Positions 10,289 to 20,153 of a stretch of DNA of 64,000 nucleotides are shown one piece after another. Under the pieces are notes generated by a model. The model was not told where the DNA came from and searched no databases. It saw nothing but the letters and a program-made list of their open reading frames with translations. Position 1 is the first letter of the stretch, and each line of letters starts with the position of its first letter. The stretch is taken from the IMG/VR virus record IMGVR_UViG_3300020056_002227, positions 105,743 to 169,742 of that record. One strand, 5' to 3'. The translations under genes were made by a program, and so were the position numbers. The DNA comes from a virus.

Positions 10289-10978
10289 ATGGCTCTACAG
10301 ACTAGTGGCGCGATTAGTATCAATGATTTAAGAAATGAATTTGGTCTCGGCGGAACTCGAGGCCTTAATTCATTTTATGCTGATTCTTCAGACCCTTGGA
10401 TCGGTACAATTCCCACCAGCGGCACCATTGCCATGAATGATTTCTATGGTTCTAGTGTTAGAACTGCACGGCTGGGAAGGCCGGGGTTTGGTGACGCAGC
10501 AACTTCTACTGGTTATCTTAATCGCAGAATAGGATGGTCGCGACAAGATGGAAGCCAATTCTATCTTTATGAATATGGTAGTACGAATGCAGCATTCGGT
10601 AGTATTACGAGATCCACAAGCTTATCTACTACTGCACAGCTTGGTGGTATTTGGATAACTCAATATTGGTACGGTTCCGGCCCGTCCCGGCCGATCTTTA
10701 GTATCTCCCATAGAAGTAGCTCGGACAGTGGATGGACTACCGTACGGTTAAAAGGACCTTCATTTCCTAGCGGTGGCCAGGTGCAATTCTCACTTAACAG
10801 AACATCGAGATATACTTTTGCCCGACACTCATACGGTACTACTGAACAAAGAAATTATTATGCTTGGCGATATGTTTGGTGGCAGAGTAGCGGCATGAGC
10901 TCTTTACTCACTTCTATTGCTAATTTGTTTGTATATTGCAGAATATATAATAGATCCCTTTATGTAAAATTTGAATGA
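10289..10978 (+). CDS. Small tail-fibre-type protein, 229 aa
   Basis: This follows the collagen-like fibre by 3 nt. The N-terminus reads ISINDLRNEFG and later GTIAMNDFYGSS. Short ISxNDxRxEFG / ISxNDFYG motifs like these are, from memory, common at the start of tail proteins in marine myoviruses. The remainder is rich in S, Y, R and W (for example YWYGSGPSRPIFSISHRSSS) and looks like a beta-rich ligand-binding domain. No signal peptide or catalytic motif is visible. It is probably a small adhesin or cap that works with the fibre upstream. The function is not established. Confidence 0.6.
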   Translation: MALQTSGAISINDLRNEFGLGGTRGLNSFYADSSDPWIGTIPTSGTIAMNDFYGSSVRTARLGRPGFGDAATSTGYLNRRIGWSRQDGSQFYLYEYGSTNAAFGSITRSTSLSTTAQLGGIWITQYWYGSGPSRPIFSISHRSSSDSGWTTVRLKGPSFPSGGQVQFSLNRTSRYTFARHSYGTTEQRNYYAWRYVWWQSSGMSSLLTSIANLFVYCRIYNRSLYVKFE

Positions 10979-10986
10979 GGCTATAG

Positions 10987-11517
10987 ATGATTACTTACAA
11001 AATATTAAGAGTGAATACCGCAACTCAAACTGTTCAGATTCGTTATTCGAAAGATAACTATGATGATTTCTATGCGCAATACACTTACGATATTCCTTTC
11101 ACCGAAGAAAAATTGCACCAATTGGCAAAAACTCAAATAGAGGAAGCAGCACATCATTGGCAATTGGCTGATGATGCACAAGATTTTCAAATAGAACAGG
11201 ATACAGGTGTAGTCAAGGATAGAATTTATGAAGCCACACCTGATTATGATCACCTAACACATACAATAGAACCTGTTATTACGGAAACGGAAACCACCGA
11301 AACATACGGCTACAGGGTAGTAGAGTTAAGCTCTGATCAAAAGGCATTTAATATTAGAAATCAGAGAGATGGTTTTCTTTTTGAAACTGATATCTATGCA
11401 CTTTCTGATAGAACAATGTCAGATGAGATGATTGCTTATCGACAAGGATTAAGAGATATGACAGATCAAGAAGGGTTTCCCGATAACGTTATTTGGCCGG
11501 TTCGTCCGATAGATTAA
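10987..11517 (+). CDS. Putative tail (fibre) assembly chaperone, 176 aa
   Basis: This acidic 176-residue protein starts 8 nt after the previous stop, behind GAGG. The C-terminus, AYRQGLRDMTDQEGFPDNVI followed by WPVRP, closely matches the signature of phage tail assembly chaperones (the Phage_tail_APC-type ending YRxALRDxxxxxGFPxxVxWPxxP). Such proteins usually sit directly downstream of fibre genes and help fold or trimerise the fibre tip without staying in the virion. The N-terminal 130 residues are helix-rich and not recognised. Its position after two fibre genes agrees with that role. Confidence 0.65.
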   Translation: MITYKILRVNTATQTVQIRYSKDNYDDFYAQYTYDIPFTEEKLHQLAKTQIEEAAHHWQLADDAQDFQIEQDTGVVKDRIYEATPDYDHLTHTIEPVITETETTETYGYRVVELSSDQKAFNIRNQRDGFLFETDIYALSDRTMSDEMIAYRQGLRDMTDQEGFPDNVIWPVRPID

Positions 11518-11518
11518 A

Positions 11519-12577
11519 ATGAGCTCCCTTAAGTTTTATGTCTTAACATGCAGGAATTTATTTGCCTTAAAAAGACATGAAAAAACTATTCCAAAAGAAG
11601 ATTTGTGTATTATCATTAATACACAAAATTCTACCTACGAAGCTGAAGCAGTTTCTTATTGCCAAACTGCTGGAATCGAATATCACGTAACTGCCAGTGA
11701 CGGTACTGCTGCTACTGGTAAAAACTTTTTCTGCGACATATTCGAAGCCTCTACCAATGATTATGCTGTTTTAATTGACGGTGATGATTTCATCACACCA
11801 CATGGTGTATGGACATATAAGCAGGTTGCGGCAATGCCCACACCACCGGATGTTGTAGCACTTGAATATCAATATGCATTCTATAGGGCTTGGGGTTATA
11901 CTCCAGTTATTCCAGCACAGGTAGAAGATTGGAGCATATATGACCCGGATCGTGTACCAGCATGGGGTACACGATGTTTCACTAAACCAAAAGTTTGGTG
12001 GGAAGAAGCACTGTCAGGAGATCTCATTAAAGTTGGAGAAAATGAACCAGACGATTTTGCTCAAACTCTTCATGACATTCATAAAGCATGGGCAATTCAC
12101 TGTCACAAATATATCAATGAATGGGAAACACATTGTAGGCTGGTATTTTTCTCTAAGAAGGCTGTCGATGGCTTCAGATTCGATAATCAATACAGGGTGG
12201 GCGAAGATACATTAATGTATTTTGAATTAAAACATGCACACATGCAGGGTAATCTTGTAATGAAACACCTATTCGATAGATATCCTACTTATGTGTATGA
12301 CACAAGAATAGGTGGTGTGGTAGAAGAAGCCAGAGATGAAGCCGGTACTGATCGTGGCTTTGTTCAATGGCTTACACTTCTAGTTCAAGGTTATGATGAA
12401 TTGGAATTGGCTGGTAAAATGCACGAAGAAAAATTGCCAGAATTAAAGGTACACACTTACACTGCACCAGAAGATACTTTTAATGCAGATGACTGGGATA
12501 TAATTTGGCCAGAAGGTTACAGACCAGATGTAATGGGTCTCGTTAACTATCCAGGTAAAAGATTCATCAAACTATAA
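11519..12577 (+). CDS. Probable glycosyltransferase (GT-A-like), 352 aa
   Basis: The protein opens with beta-strand KFYVLTCRN. A second strand, DLCIIINTQN, resembles the nucleotide-binding start of family-2-like glycosyltransferases. NDYAVLIDGDDFITPHG at about residues 80-96 supplies a candidate DxD metal/nucleotide-sugar motif (D87-G-D-D90). The C-terminal half is aromatic-rich with no membrane span, so it is probably cytosolic. Start spacing is 1 nt after the preceding stop and no strong ribosome-binding site is seen, suggesting coupled translation. A sugar-transfer enzyme between fibre genes suggests modification of fibres or of another virion glycan. The acceptor and donor are unknown, and the family call rests on the DGDD context alone. 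Confidence 0.6.
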   Translation: MSSLKFYVLTCRNLFALKRHEKTIPKEDLCIIINTQNSTYEAEAVSYCQTAGIEYHVTASDGTAATGKNFFCDIFEASTNDYAVLIDGDDFITPHGVWTYKQVAAMPTPPDVVALEYQYAFYRAWGYTPVIPAQVEDWSIYDPDRVPAWGTRCFTKPKVWWEEALSGDLIKVGENEPDDFAQTLHDIHKAWAIHCHKYINEWETHCRLVFFSKKAVDGFRFDNQYRVGEDTLMYFELKHAHMQGNLVMKHLFDRYPTYVYDTRIGGVVEEARDEAGTDRGFVQWLTLLVQGYDELELAGKMHEEKLPELKVHTYTAPEDTFNADDWDIIWPEGYRPDVMGLVNYPGKRFIKL

Positions 12578-12612
12578 TCCTCCTAGTCTTTCAGTTCCTT
12601 TATTCTAGTAAT

Positions 12613-12620
12613 TATAAATA
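12613..12620 (+). promoter_or_regulatory. T4-type late promoter TATAAATA
   Basis: A perfect match to the T4 late promoter box, 19 nt upstream of the ATG at 12639, in a 61-nt gap after the glycosyltransferase gene. Confidence 0.7.
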
Positions 12621-12638
12621 CACTAAAAAGGAATTGTC

Positions 12639-13034
12639 ATGTCCTCAAGAGCAAATATTTACATTGATCAAGCAGCAGACTTTCGTGTCAGCCTCGAGTT
12701 ATTCGATGCAGATGACGACGAGCTGGTGATCGATAGCTATAATTTCTTTGCAAGTATGAGAAAAACCTACGGTACTACTAAAATATGTGATTTCGATGTT
12801 GAAAAGAATGGTAATGATATAACCTTGGTGCTTGCAGATGAACTTACAAAAACTCTCAAGCCCGGTAAATATCAGTATGATGTATTGATGGAAAAGCCAA
12901 CCGGTGAGATCTCAAAGATTGCGGAAGGTCTTGCAATCGTGGTGGACACAATAACAGACACAACAACATACACACCCAGTTCAACCAATACACCTCCTAC
13001 TGGAGATGGTGTGGCTGATGGTGGATCATTCTAA
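12639..13034 (+). CDS. Small baseplate/fibre-associated protein, 131 aa
   Basis: This 131-residue acidic protein begins IYIDQAADFRVSLELFD and continues with a beta-sandwich-like pattern (LKPGKYQYDVLMEKPTGE), then a low-complexity Thr/Pro/Asn/Gly tail. The fold pattern, polar strands and a KPGKYxYDV turn, is reminiscent of N-terminal domains of upper-baseplate proteins, but I cannot assign a family. It has its own late promoter (12613) and AAAAGGAA upstream, and is followed 17 nt later by a fibre gene, so it may anchor that fibre. No export signal or catalytic residues are visible. Confidence 0.55.
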   Translation: MSSRANIYIDQAADFRVSLELFDADDDELVIDSYNFFASMRKTYGTTKICDFDVEKNGNDITLVLADELTKTLKPGKYQYDVLMEKPTGEISKIAEGLAIVVDTITDTTTYTPSSTNTPPTGDGVADGGSF

Positions 13035-13051
13035 TATAGAGGAATACGTAG

Positions 13052-15436
13052 ATGGCTTTCATAACGATTCTACACAAAAGAAGCAATGTAGAAGATAGAC
13101 GCCCGACGACAGAGGATTTATTTGAGGGCGAACTTGCACTCAACACTTTTGACGGAAAATTATTTTTTAAGACTGTTAAAAATGGGGTAGAGAATGTCAT
13201 CGAAATTGGTGAGAATTTTGATGGTCAATATTCTAATCTTACAGGTGCACCTACATTATTGAGTTCATTCACCAATGACCCTGGTTATATTACAGATTAC
13301 ACAGTCACACTTGCGGATGTAACACAACACGAATCCGGCATCACGATCACAGAATCACAGATCAGTGATCTACAAAATTACCTCACGGCTGTTTCTTTTG
13401 GACAAGTTACTGACAAGCCTACTACATTGGCAGGATATGGAATTACAGATGCAGCCACAGCTGCACAGGGTGCTCTAGCAGATACTGCACTTCAACCAGG
13501 TAGAAATATTAGCACATTGCAAAACAATGTAGGATATCTCACCTCGGTTTCGAATACAGACGTTACTCAACACCAGACAGATATTATCATCACGGAATCT
13601 CAAATTAGTGATTTACGACCATATCTCTTATCTGTATCGAGCAGTGACGTTACTCAACATCAAGCTGATCTTCAGCTAACACAGTCTCAGATTACTGATT
13701 TCTATGTATCAAATAACGATGTAACACAACATCAGTCGGAGATTCGAATTACTGAATCTCAAATTACAGACTTAAAGACATATGCCACTGCTGATAATGC
13801 AATGAATTTTACCAATAAGACTGGTAATATTACACAGTGGACCAATGATGCCAATTATATCACAAATGCTCAAGAAATCAATGATCTAACTGCAAATGTT
13901 ACTTGGACCACGGTACCGGATCCTTACATATCTCAGTCTGCTGTCGTACAGCATGAACGTCAATTAATTATCTTTGAGAATCAGATTGGTGATTTACAGG
14001 ATTATCTGACAGCAGTTTCTAATACTGATGTAACTCAACATCAATCTGATATTCGATTAAATCAGTCTCAAATCGTTGATTTTGCTGTAACCAATACAGA
14101 CGTTACTCAACACCAAACGGACATTAGAATCACTGAGTCTCAGATTACAGATTTACAAGCATATCTGACTTCTGAAACGACAACATCACTGGTTGCAAAT
14201 ACTGTAAGTCAAGAATTACTCTTCACAGATGAAACCGGTGCAGTCAATTCAGTTGATCTAAGTTGGGCTGTAGATGATACAAATCTTGCAAGATTGGTTT
14301 CGGGTACATTAGATGCCAATACAGGTATTGCTACATTTACAAGAGATGATGCCAGCACATTCACGGTTAATTTCAATCCGTTATTCGATGATACCAATTT
14401 GACCAGAATTAATGCTGCTTCTTTCGATACAGCAAATGGTGTATTGACTCTTACAAGAACTGATGCCACAGAAGTTACCGTAGACCTCGATGGAAGATTT
14501 TTGACAGAGGTTACAAATACAGCAGTAACAGCTCATCAGTCTGATCTTCAAATTACCGAATCTCAGATTACAGACCTGCAAGCTTATATCACAGATTACA
14601 CGGTCACGGTTGGTGATGTAACTCAACACCAAGGTGCTCTTCAGATTCTAGAGTCACAGGTCGTTGGTCTTGGGCCATATGCTCCATTATCTAATGGTGT
14701 GGTACCAGATGCTAATATTTCAAACACATCGATCATTCAGCACCAATCGGAACTGACAATTACAGAAAGTCAGATTTCAGATTTGGGTTCTTATCTCACT
14801 GCTGAGGCAGATACGCTGGACGATGTAATTGGTAGGGGTGCAACCACAACCACTACGGCTGTGATCCCATTCCTTTATGCTAATCAAGCAGCATTCCCTG
14901 ACGCATCTACATATCACGGTGCAATTGCTCACAGTCATGCCGATGGTGCAATGTATTTTGCTCATAGCGGCTCTTGGAATTTGTTGGCGAATGACACATC
15001 TAATCGTAGGGTTGATATCGGCCGAGACAGAGACGATAGTTTTGCAAGGTCATTGAATGTAACCGGTCCTATTACATGGGCTGGAAGTCTTGATACCATG
15101 GTTGGTCGTGGTGTTACTGGTGCAACAACCTATACGGATAGATTCTCAATTAAGCATAGTATTACTGGTGCTACTGACGATATCCAAATTGAACTTGTCC
15201 CAGGCAATGGTGCTGGTGGTAGAGGCAGTGTGGGTGTTATTGGTGGTTTGAAGGTCACAGACGAGATCGAAACTGCTTCAACCTTAAATCTAACTCCATT
15301 ATCTGCTGCACCTTCAAGTCCGGTGGCAGGAATGTTTGCTGTTGCGGATTATACTAACTGGGATCCGGCATCATCATCTACACCAAGGCCATATCCAGTA
15401 TTTTATGATGGAGCGGTCTGGAATCCGCTGTATTAA
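13052..15436 (+). CDS. Tail fibre with ten VTQHxxx(I/L)xITESQIxDL repeats, 794 aa
   Basis: The N-terminus (LHKRSNVEDRRPTTEDLFEG followed by ELALNTFDGKLFF) is the short attachment motif seen at the start of many phage fibre proteins. Residues about 85-580 carry ten copies of a motif like DVTQHQSDIRITESQITDL, irregularly spaced, as expected of a slender repetitive shaft. Between them lie spacers such as DDTNLARLVSGTLDANTGIA. The last 200 residues form a different domain including AIAHSHADGAMYFAHSGSWN and a C-terminal YPVFYDGAVWNPLY, a common fibre-tip ending. The AGAGGAA before the ATG is a good ribosome-binding site. It is a virion adhesin or fibre; the receptor is unknown. Confidence 0.8.
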   Translation: MAFITILHKRSNVEDRRPTTEDLFEGELALNTFDGKLFFKTVKNGVENVIEIGENFDGQYSNLTGAPTLLSSFTNDPGYITDYTVTLADVTQHESGITITESQISDLQNYLTAVSFGQVTDKPTTLAGYGITDAATAAQGALADTALQPGRNISTLQNNVGYLTSVSNTDVTQHQTDIIITESQISDLRPYLLSVSSSDVTQHQADLQLTQSQITDFYVSNNDVTQHQSEIRITESQITDLKTYATADNAMNFTNKTGNITQWTNDANYITNAQEINDLTANVTWTTVPDPYISQSAVVQHERQLIIFENQIGDLQDYLTAVSNTDVTQHQSDIRLNQSQIVDFAVTNTDVTQHQTDIRITESQITDLQAYLTSETTTSLVANTVSQELLFTDETGAVNSVDLSWAVDDTNLARLVSGTLDANTGIATFTRDDASTFTVNFNPLFDDTNLTRINAASFDTANGVLTLTRTDATEVTVDLDGRFLTEVTNTAVTAHQSDLQITESQITDLQAYITDYTVTVGDVTQHQGALQILESQVVGLGPYAPLSNGVVPDANISNTSIIQHQSELTITESQISDLGSYLTAEADTLDDVIGRGATTTTTAVIPFLYANQAAFPDASTYHGAIAHSHADGAMYFAHSGSWNLLANDTSNRRVDIGRDRDDSFARSLNVTGPITWAGSLDTMVGRGVTGATTYTDRFSIKHSITGATDDIQIELVPGNGAGGRGSVGVIGGLKVTDEIETASTLNLTPLSAAPSSPVAGMFAVADYTNWDPASSSTPRPYPVFYDGAVWNPLY
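13320..14790 (+). repeat. Ten-copy VTQH...ESQIxDL protein repeat
   Basis: Ten copies of an approximately 19-residue motif with conserved Q-H at its start and S-Q-I-x-D-L at its end. Two copies are degenerate (VVQHERQLIIFENQIGDL and VTQHQGALQILESQVVGL). Spacers range from a few residues to about 130. Confidence 0.8.
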
Positions 15437-15450
15437 GATCAGGCTAAAAC

Positions 15451-15458
15451 CATAAATA
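15451..15458 (+). promoter_or_regulatory. Late-promoter-like box CATAAATA
   Basis: Matches the T4 late box at 7 of 8 positions with an intact TAAATA core, 52 nt before the ATG at 15510 in the only intergenic gap of this stretch. Confidence 0.5.
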
Positions 15459-15509
15459 GCTCAGGTACTTCTATGACTAAAGCTATATAAGAATAACAGG
15501 ACATAAGGG

Positions 15510-18500
15510 ATGAGCATCAAGATAAAGGTTGGCGGATCTAAATCGATTCGATCTGTACCTAAACAAGATTCGACTCGTACAGTTGTTGCCGCAGGTGAGA
15601 AAAAGCCTGTAATTACCCCAGATTCTATCGCCCTTGGTGTAGATACTGTTGGTGCTTATGTTCGTAGCATCCAAGAAGGTATTGGGCTTGATGTAACTCT
15701 TAATAATAGAGAAGATGCAGAAGTAACGATTTCACACGAAATCACAACTGCCGAAGTTAGTTCCAATAATTCGATTTTAGGGTTCACACGAAATGTAGAT
15801 ATTGATCAGTTTGGTCATGTCACTGCGTTCTACAATTCTTCACTCAATCCTGATAATTTTACCTCTGATGGTACCATCATTACTGCCAAAGATATCGTCT
15901 TTGGTAATACTGCCATCACAATCGGTGAATCTACTGATACAATAGAAGGTCTATCGTCATTTAATGTGGGTAATCTTACACTCACTGGTAGTACGATTTC
16001 ATCTCCAGCGACAATCAATTTCAATTCAAATACATCGCTGATTAATGTCGGTGGAGCAACCATCACTGGTCTCGGTACACCTACAGGGCCGTCTGATGCA
16101 GTAACAGTAGACTACTTAAGCAATTCTCTTACGACTGTACCAGATCCAGTAGACCCCACCGACGCTGCAAATAAGAGATACGTAGATCTTCAAAGAGATA
16201 ATATTCTTTCTAGGATGACTGCTCTTGCAGCAACCACTGCTGATCTGGGTTCGAACTACACGTTCTCGGGTAATACAATTACTAGAATACCCGGGCCGAG
16301 TTTTCAGATTGATGCTGTAACCGTATGGGAAGTTGGTGACGGTCTCTTAGTAAAAGATCAGAATGACCCTACACAAAATGGTCACTACCAGTTAACACAG
16401 AAAGGTGATGCTACAACACCTTGGATCTTAGAGAGATCGACACTCACAAATGAATCTGGTGAGATTGCTGGCAATGCAGTATTTGTAACCGATGGTTTTG
16501 CTAATAAGCATACAGGGTGGGTTGCAACTGTAGAGGATGATGAGAGGTTTATTCTAGGTACGGATGATATCACCTATGTTCAATTCCAAGGTGAGGGTCT
16601 TTATACAGCTGGTCGAGGGCTTACACTACTCAATAATACAGAATTTGAGGTCGACCATACCCAAACCTTCTCTACTATTAATGGTCTTGGTGATAATCTG
16701 ATTATATCATCTACTTTGGTAGATGTCAATAGTAATGGCGGATTAATTTTACCAGTTGGTACAACACTTCAGAGACCAACACCACAGCAAGGAATGATTC
16801 GGTATAATACTACCGATTCCAGATTTGAAGCATATAATGGTGTTACATGGTCTGGGTTAGGTGGTGTAGTTGATGCTGACCAAGACACATACATTCGAGC
16901 AGAAACTTCTGCTGGTGCTGATGGTGATGACCTTGAGTTCTTTACTGCAAATGTTCGTAGATTAACCATTGATGATCAAGGTGATTTAAAATACGGTGTT
17001 GCCAGTAACCGATTTACAGTAGATTTTAATACTGGTGATGCAATATTCAAAGGTGCTGTAGATTTTCAGGCCAGATCAGCAATAACAATTCCTCGTGGAT
17101 TCACGATAGAAAGACCAAGCACTCCTGTTGCTGGTATGATTCGCTTCAATGATACTACGGATTCTTTCGAGGGATACAATGGAAATAACTGGGGTACCCT
17201 AGGTGGTCTGGTAGATTCTGACCAAGACACCTATATTCGGGTAGAAGCTTCACCCGGCACAGATAATGATGATATCGAATTCTATACTCGAGGCACAAGA
17301 AGGTTAACAATTGACCAAGACGGCAATATCAATATTGGTGCCGCAAGCAACAAAATAACAATTGATTATCTGACGGGTGATACCGTATTTGCCGGCAGTG
17401 TTGACTTTAATTCTGTAGGTGCAATTACGGTTCCAAATGGTGCAACCGTTCAAAGACCATTAACACCCGACGAAGGGATGCTTCGTTTCAATAGCACAGA
17501 TGGCAGATTTGAAGGCTATGACGGCACAAACTGGGCTGGACTTGGTGGTGTTTCAGACCTAGATAATGATACCTATATCAAGGCAGAAACAAATCCTGGT
17601 GATGACAATGATCGACTTGATTTCTATACTGCTGGTGTTGAAAGAATCCGTCTTAACAGTCTCGGTAATTTCAGATTCGGTCAAAATTTTGACAAGTTCA
17701 CAGTTGACTATGCTACTGGCCACGGTTCATTTGCAGGTACTCTGGATGTAGGAAATCAATTAACTGCCGCAAGTGCTGCAGTACAAGATCTCACGATTGC
17801 TAGAGTTGTCCACGTTGGTAATAACGGTGAATTGATCGACGATGATGGATTTACATTCTTCAATGATGAACTGACAGTACCAGATCTTCATGCGACTGGT
17901 GATTTAACCGTTGATGGTGATACGTCATTTGGTCAATTATCAGTTGGTGATCTCACACCAAATCGTGTTATATTTGCAGGACCAGATGGTAGATTAACAA
18001 CCGACACAACACTTAGATTCAGCACCACCGGGCCTCGTATGGTGGTCAAGGGCTTCCTTGACGTAGAAAAAGATCTTACTATCGGTGGTAATTTAATTAT
18101 TGGTGATGCTGCTACTGATACAGTTACAGTCGTTTCAGATTTTGATAGTAACTTGGTGCCAGATGAATTTGGTAATTACACACTCGGTACAATCGGTAAG
18201 AACTGGCATAGAGTCTTCACTCCCACAATTTTAAGTGATACTGAAATAGTCACGATTGATGGTGCTGGTGCTCTTAAACTGCCTGTAGGTACACGTGCTG
18301 AAGGACCTGATGCCTCTACCCGTCAAGCAGGTATGATTCGATTTAATTCACAGGATAATCGATTCGAAGGTTATGATGGGACACGATGGTCTGGTCTTGC
18401 AGGTTCGGTTGTAGATATTGACCAAGATACAAAGATTCTTGCTGAATCTACCTCTGATGTAGATAGACTAGAATTCTTCACTCAGGGTGTTCGAAGATTC

Positions 18501-20111
18501 TTCATTGAAAATGATGGAAAGATTACCACCGATAGTGGTGTCGACCTTGTCTTTGATGTATCTGGTAATATCAATGTTGGTAATAGTATTATAACAGGTT
18601 TAGCCAAACCTGTCAACCCCACAGACGCAGTTAGTAAAGAATATTTGGAAGATGATTTTACGTCGACAATGACGTTCAATCAGGAGAACGGCCCTCTCAC
18701 CGGAATTACTAGAACGGTAGATGCAGTTGCTGATCCCACAATTAATCTTGTAAATGGATTAGAAATTAAGGCATTCGATACTGCCAATAACTCAATCGAT
18801 CTTGGTCTTACGTCTCCAATGGCTGGTAGTACGGGGATATACGGTAATGATGGCTTTACACCAAGAATCAGAATTACCGAAGATGGTCGAATTGATTTTG
18901 CTACCGAGATTCCAGTAGAACTCCAAGCCAACGCAATTCCAGACTTTACAGAAACTGCCCGTGACATTATTGCTCTGATGCTTGAAGAAGGTATTCAGAG
19001 AGGTATTGCTGTTACCAACGATGATGCCAATGATACAATGGATTTTATCGTCGATGATTTTGATATCATATTGACAGGTGATGTTACAGGTACAGGTCGG
19101 GTTACAGCAGCGTCGAATACTACAATCAGTACGAGCTTTGATACAGTAGTTCTTGATCAACGATATCTCAACACGACTGGAGATACTGCAACAGGAAACC
19201 TTGCTGCTCCTAGATTTGTAGATTCTGGTAATACAGTATTTTATGTTGAACCGGCAGATGTTTCAAGGATTAAAGATTTACACGTTGGATATCTAAACCA
19301 GTCTGCTAGAATTGATCTTTCAGATGGTATTGGTACTGTATCCACGATCTTTGCTCTTGGTGGAAAAATAGGTTTCTTAAATAGTGCTGCAAATTGGTCT
19401 TTAAATGTCGATAAGACTACGGGGCAATTATCGGCATTTGGGGATACTCATTCATATAAATTTGTAGATTTAGATGCCCCCACATATTTCTTGCATCCAG
19501 GTGATACCGATTCTGTATTCAAGCAATTGGCACTGGATAATCAACTTGATGTTGGTTCTAATTTAACGGTTGATTCATTAGGGCTTTCTACTGTAGCAGG
19601 TGATTTGATTCTTCGGCCTCAAAGTGGCACGATAGATGCAAACACATCAATTATTTCAAATCTGTCAGACCCGATTGCAAACCTTGATGCTGTCAATAAA
19701 CAATATCTTGACGGGCAATTATCAACAAGTATTAATAATCTGGTCGGCGGTGCTGGTCTTACATATAATGCCAACACCACGACATTTGATGCAAACGTCG
19801 ATAATATCACATTAGAAATTGTCGGCGATATTATAAGAGTAAAAGATAGCGGTATTGCAAATGCTAAGATCGCTAATCCCTTTATATCTTTTGCAGCCGA
19901 AACAGGGAATACAGATATTGTTTCTCTGGGTGAGGTAATTACCTTTGCAGCTGGAGAGGGTATTGATACACAGGTAAGTAATAACCAGATATTGATTGCT
20001 GGAGAATTGGCAACCACCACAAATGTAGGTGTTGCTTCTTTTGCCGCAGCCAATTTTAACGTAAATTCAGGAGAGGTTACCGTCGCCGAAATAGACGGTG
20101 GTACTTTTTAA
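15510..20111 (+). CDS. Large tail-fibre protein with four GMIRFN...FEGYxG repeats, 1533 aa
   Basis: The basic N-terminus (MSIKIKVGGSKSIRSVPKQD) precedes a beta-rich fibre. The phrase VDIDQFGHVTAF is shared with the next gene. Four modules of about 114 residues carry GMIRxN, FE(A/G)YxGxxWxGLGG and DQDTYIxAE, typical of repetitive fibre shafts; they begin near bases 16790, 17133, 17475 and 18331. The phrases GxPTxPxDAVTVDYLS and NLDAVNKQYLDGQL near both ends are short helices that often cap fibre domains. The C-terminus is beta-rich without an S74 chaperone. It probably assembles as a trimeric fibre. No enzyme motif is visible. The ribosome-binding site is ACAGGA about 8 nt upstream. Confidence 0.8.
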   Translation: MSIKIKVGGSKSIRSVPKQDSTRTVVAAGEKKPVITPDSIALGVDTVGAYVRSIQEGIGLDVTLNNREDAEVTISHEITTAEVSSNNSILGFTRNVDIDQFGHVTAFYNSSLNPDNFTSDGTIITAKDIVFGNTAITIGESTDTIEGLSSFNVGNLTLTGSTISSPATINFNSNTSLINVGGATITGLGTPTGPSDAVTVDYLSNSLTTVPDPVDPTDAANKRYVDLQRDNILSRMTALAATTADLGSNYTFSGNTITRIPGPSFQIDAVTVWEVGDGLLVKDQNDPTQNGHYQLTQKGDATTPWILERSTLTNESGEIAGNAVFVTDGFANKHTGWVATVEDDERFILGTDDITYVQFQGEGLYTAGRGLTLLNNTEFEVDHTQTFSTINGLGDNLIISSTLVDVNSNGGLILPVGTTLQRPTPQQGMIRYNTTDSRFEAYNGVTWSGLGGVVDADQDTYIRAETSAGADGDDLEFFTANVRRLTIDDQGDLKYGVASNRFTVDFNTGDAIFKGAVDFQARSAITIPRGFTIERPSTPVAGMIRFNDTTDSFEGYNGNNWGTLGGLVDSDQDTYIRVEASPGTDNDDIEFYTRGTRRLTIDQDGNINIGAASNKITIDYLTGDTVFAGSVDFNSVGAITVPNGATVQRPLTPDEGMLRFNSTDGRFEGYDGTNWAGLGGVSDLDNDTYIKAETNPGDDNDRLDFYTAGVERIRLNSLGNFRFGQNFDKFTVDYATGHGSFAGTLDVGNQLTAASAAVQDLTIARVVHVGNNGELIDDDGFTFFNDELTVPDLHATGDLTVDGDTSFGQLSVGDLTPNRVIFAGPDGRLTTDTTLRFSTTGPRMVVKGFLDVEKDLTIGGNLIIGDAATDTVTVVSDFDSNLVPDEFGNYTLGTIGKNWHRVFTPTILSDTEIVTIDGAGALKLPVGTRAEGPDASTRQAGMIRFNSQDNRFEGYDGTRWSGLAGSVVDIDQDTKILAESTSDVDRLEFFTQGVRRFFIENDGKITTDSGVDLVFDVSGNINVGNSIITGLAKPVNPTDAVSKEYLEDDFTSTMTFNQENGPLTGITRTVDAVADPTINLVNGLEIKAFDTANNSIDLGLTSPMAGSTGIYGNDGFTPRIRITEDGRIDFATEIPVELQANAIPDFTETARDIIALMLEEGIQRGIAVTNDDANDTMDFIVDDFDIILTGDVTGTGRVTAASNTTISTSFDTVVLDQRYLNTTGDTATGNLAAPRFVDSGNTVFYVEPADVSRIKDLHVGYLNQSARIDLSDGIGTVSTIFALGGKIGFLNSAANWSLNVDKTTGQLSAFGDTHSYKFVDLDAPTYFLHPGDTDSVFKQLALDNQLDVGSNLTVDSLGLSTVAGDLILRPQSGTIDANTSIISNLSDPIANLDAVNKQYLDGQLSTSINNLVGGAGLTYNANTTTFDANVDNITLEIVGDIIRVKDSGIANAKIANPFISFAAETGNTDIVSLGEVITFAAGEGIDTQVSNNQILIAGELATTTNVGVASFAAANFNVNSGEVTVAEIDGGTF
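16745..18500 (+). repeat. Four GMIRFN/FEGYxG fibre modules
   Basis: The first three copies are tandem with a period of about 342-343 nt. The fourth lies about 860 nt further on, after an inserted segment. Each has the order Q-R-P, GM(I/L)R(F/Y)N, FE(A/G)Y, WxGLGG, DxDTYI, then E-F/L-x-F-x-T-x-G/N-V. Confidence 0.75.
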
Positions 20112-20117
20112 AAACTA

Positions 20118-20131
20118 GATCTATATAGATC
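20118..20131. repeat. 14-bp perfect palindrome GATCTATATAGATC
   Basis: A self-complementary 14-mer in the 42-nt gap between two fibre genes, 23 nt before the ATG at 20154. It could be a short mRNA hairpin or a protein-binding site. There is no T-run, so it is not a typical terminator. Confidence 0.5.
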
Positions 20132-20153
20132 GTGAAATGGAAAGGGCATTTAT

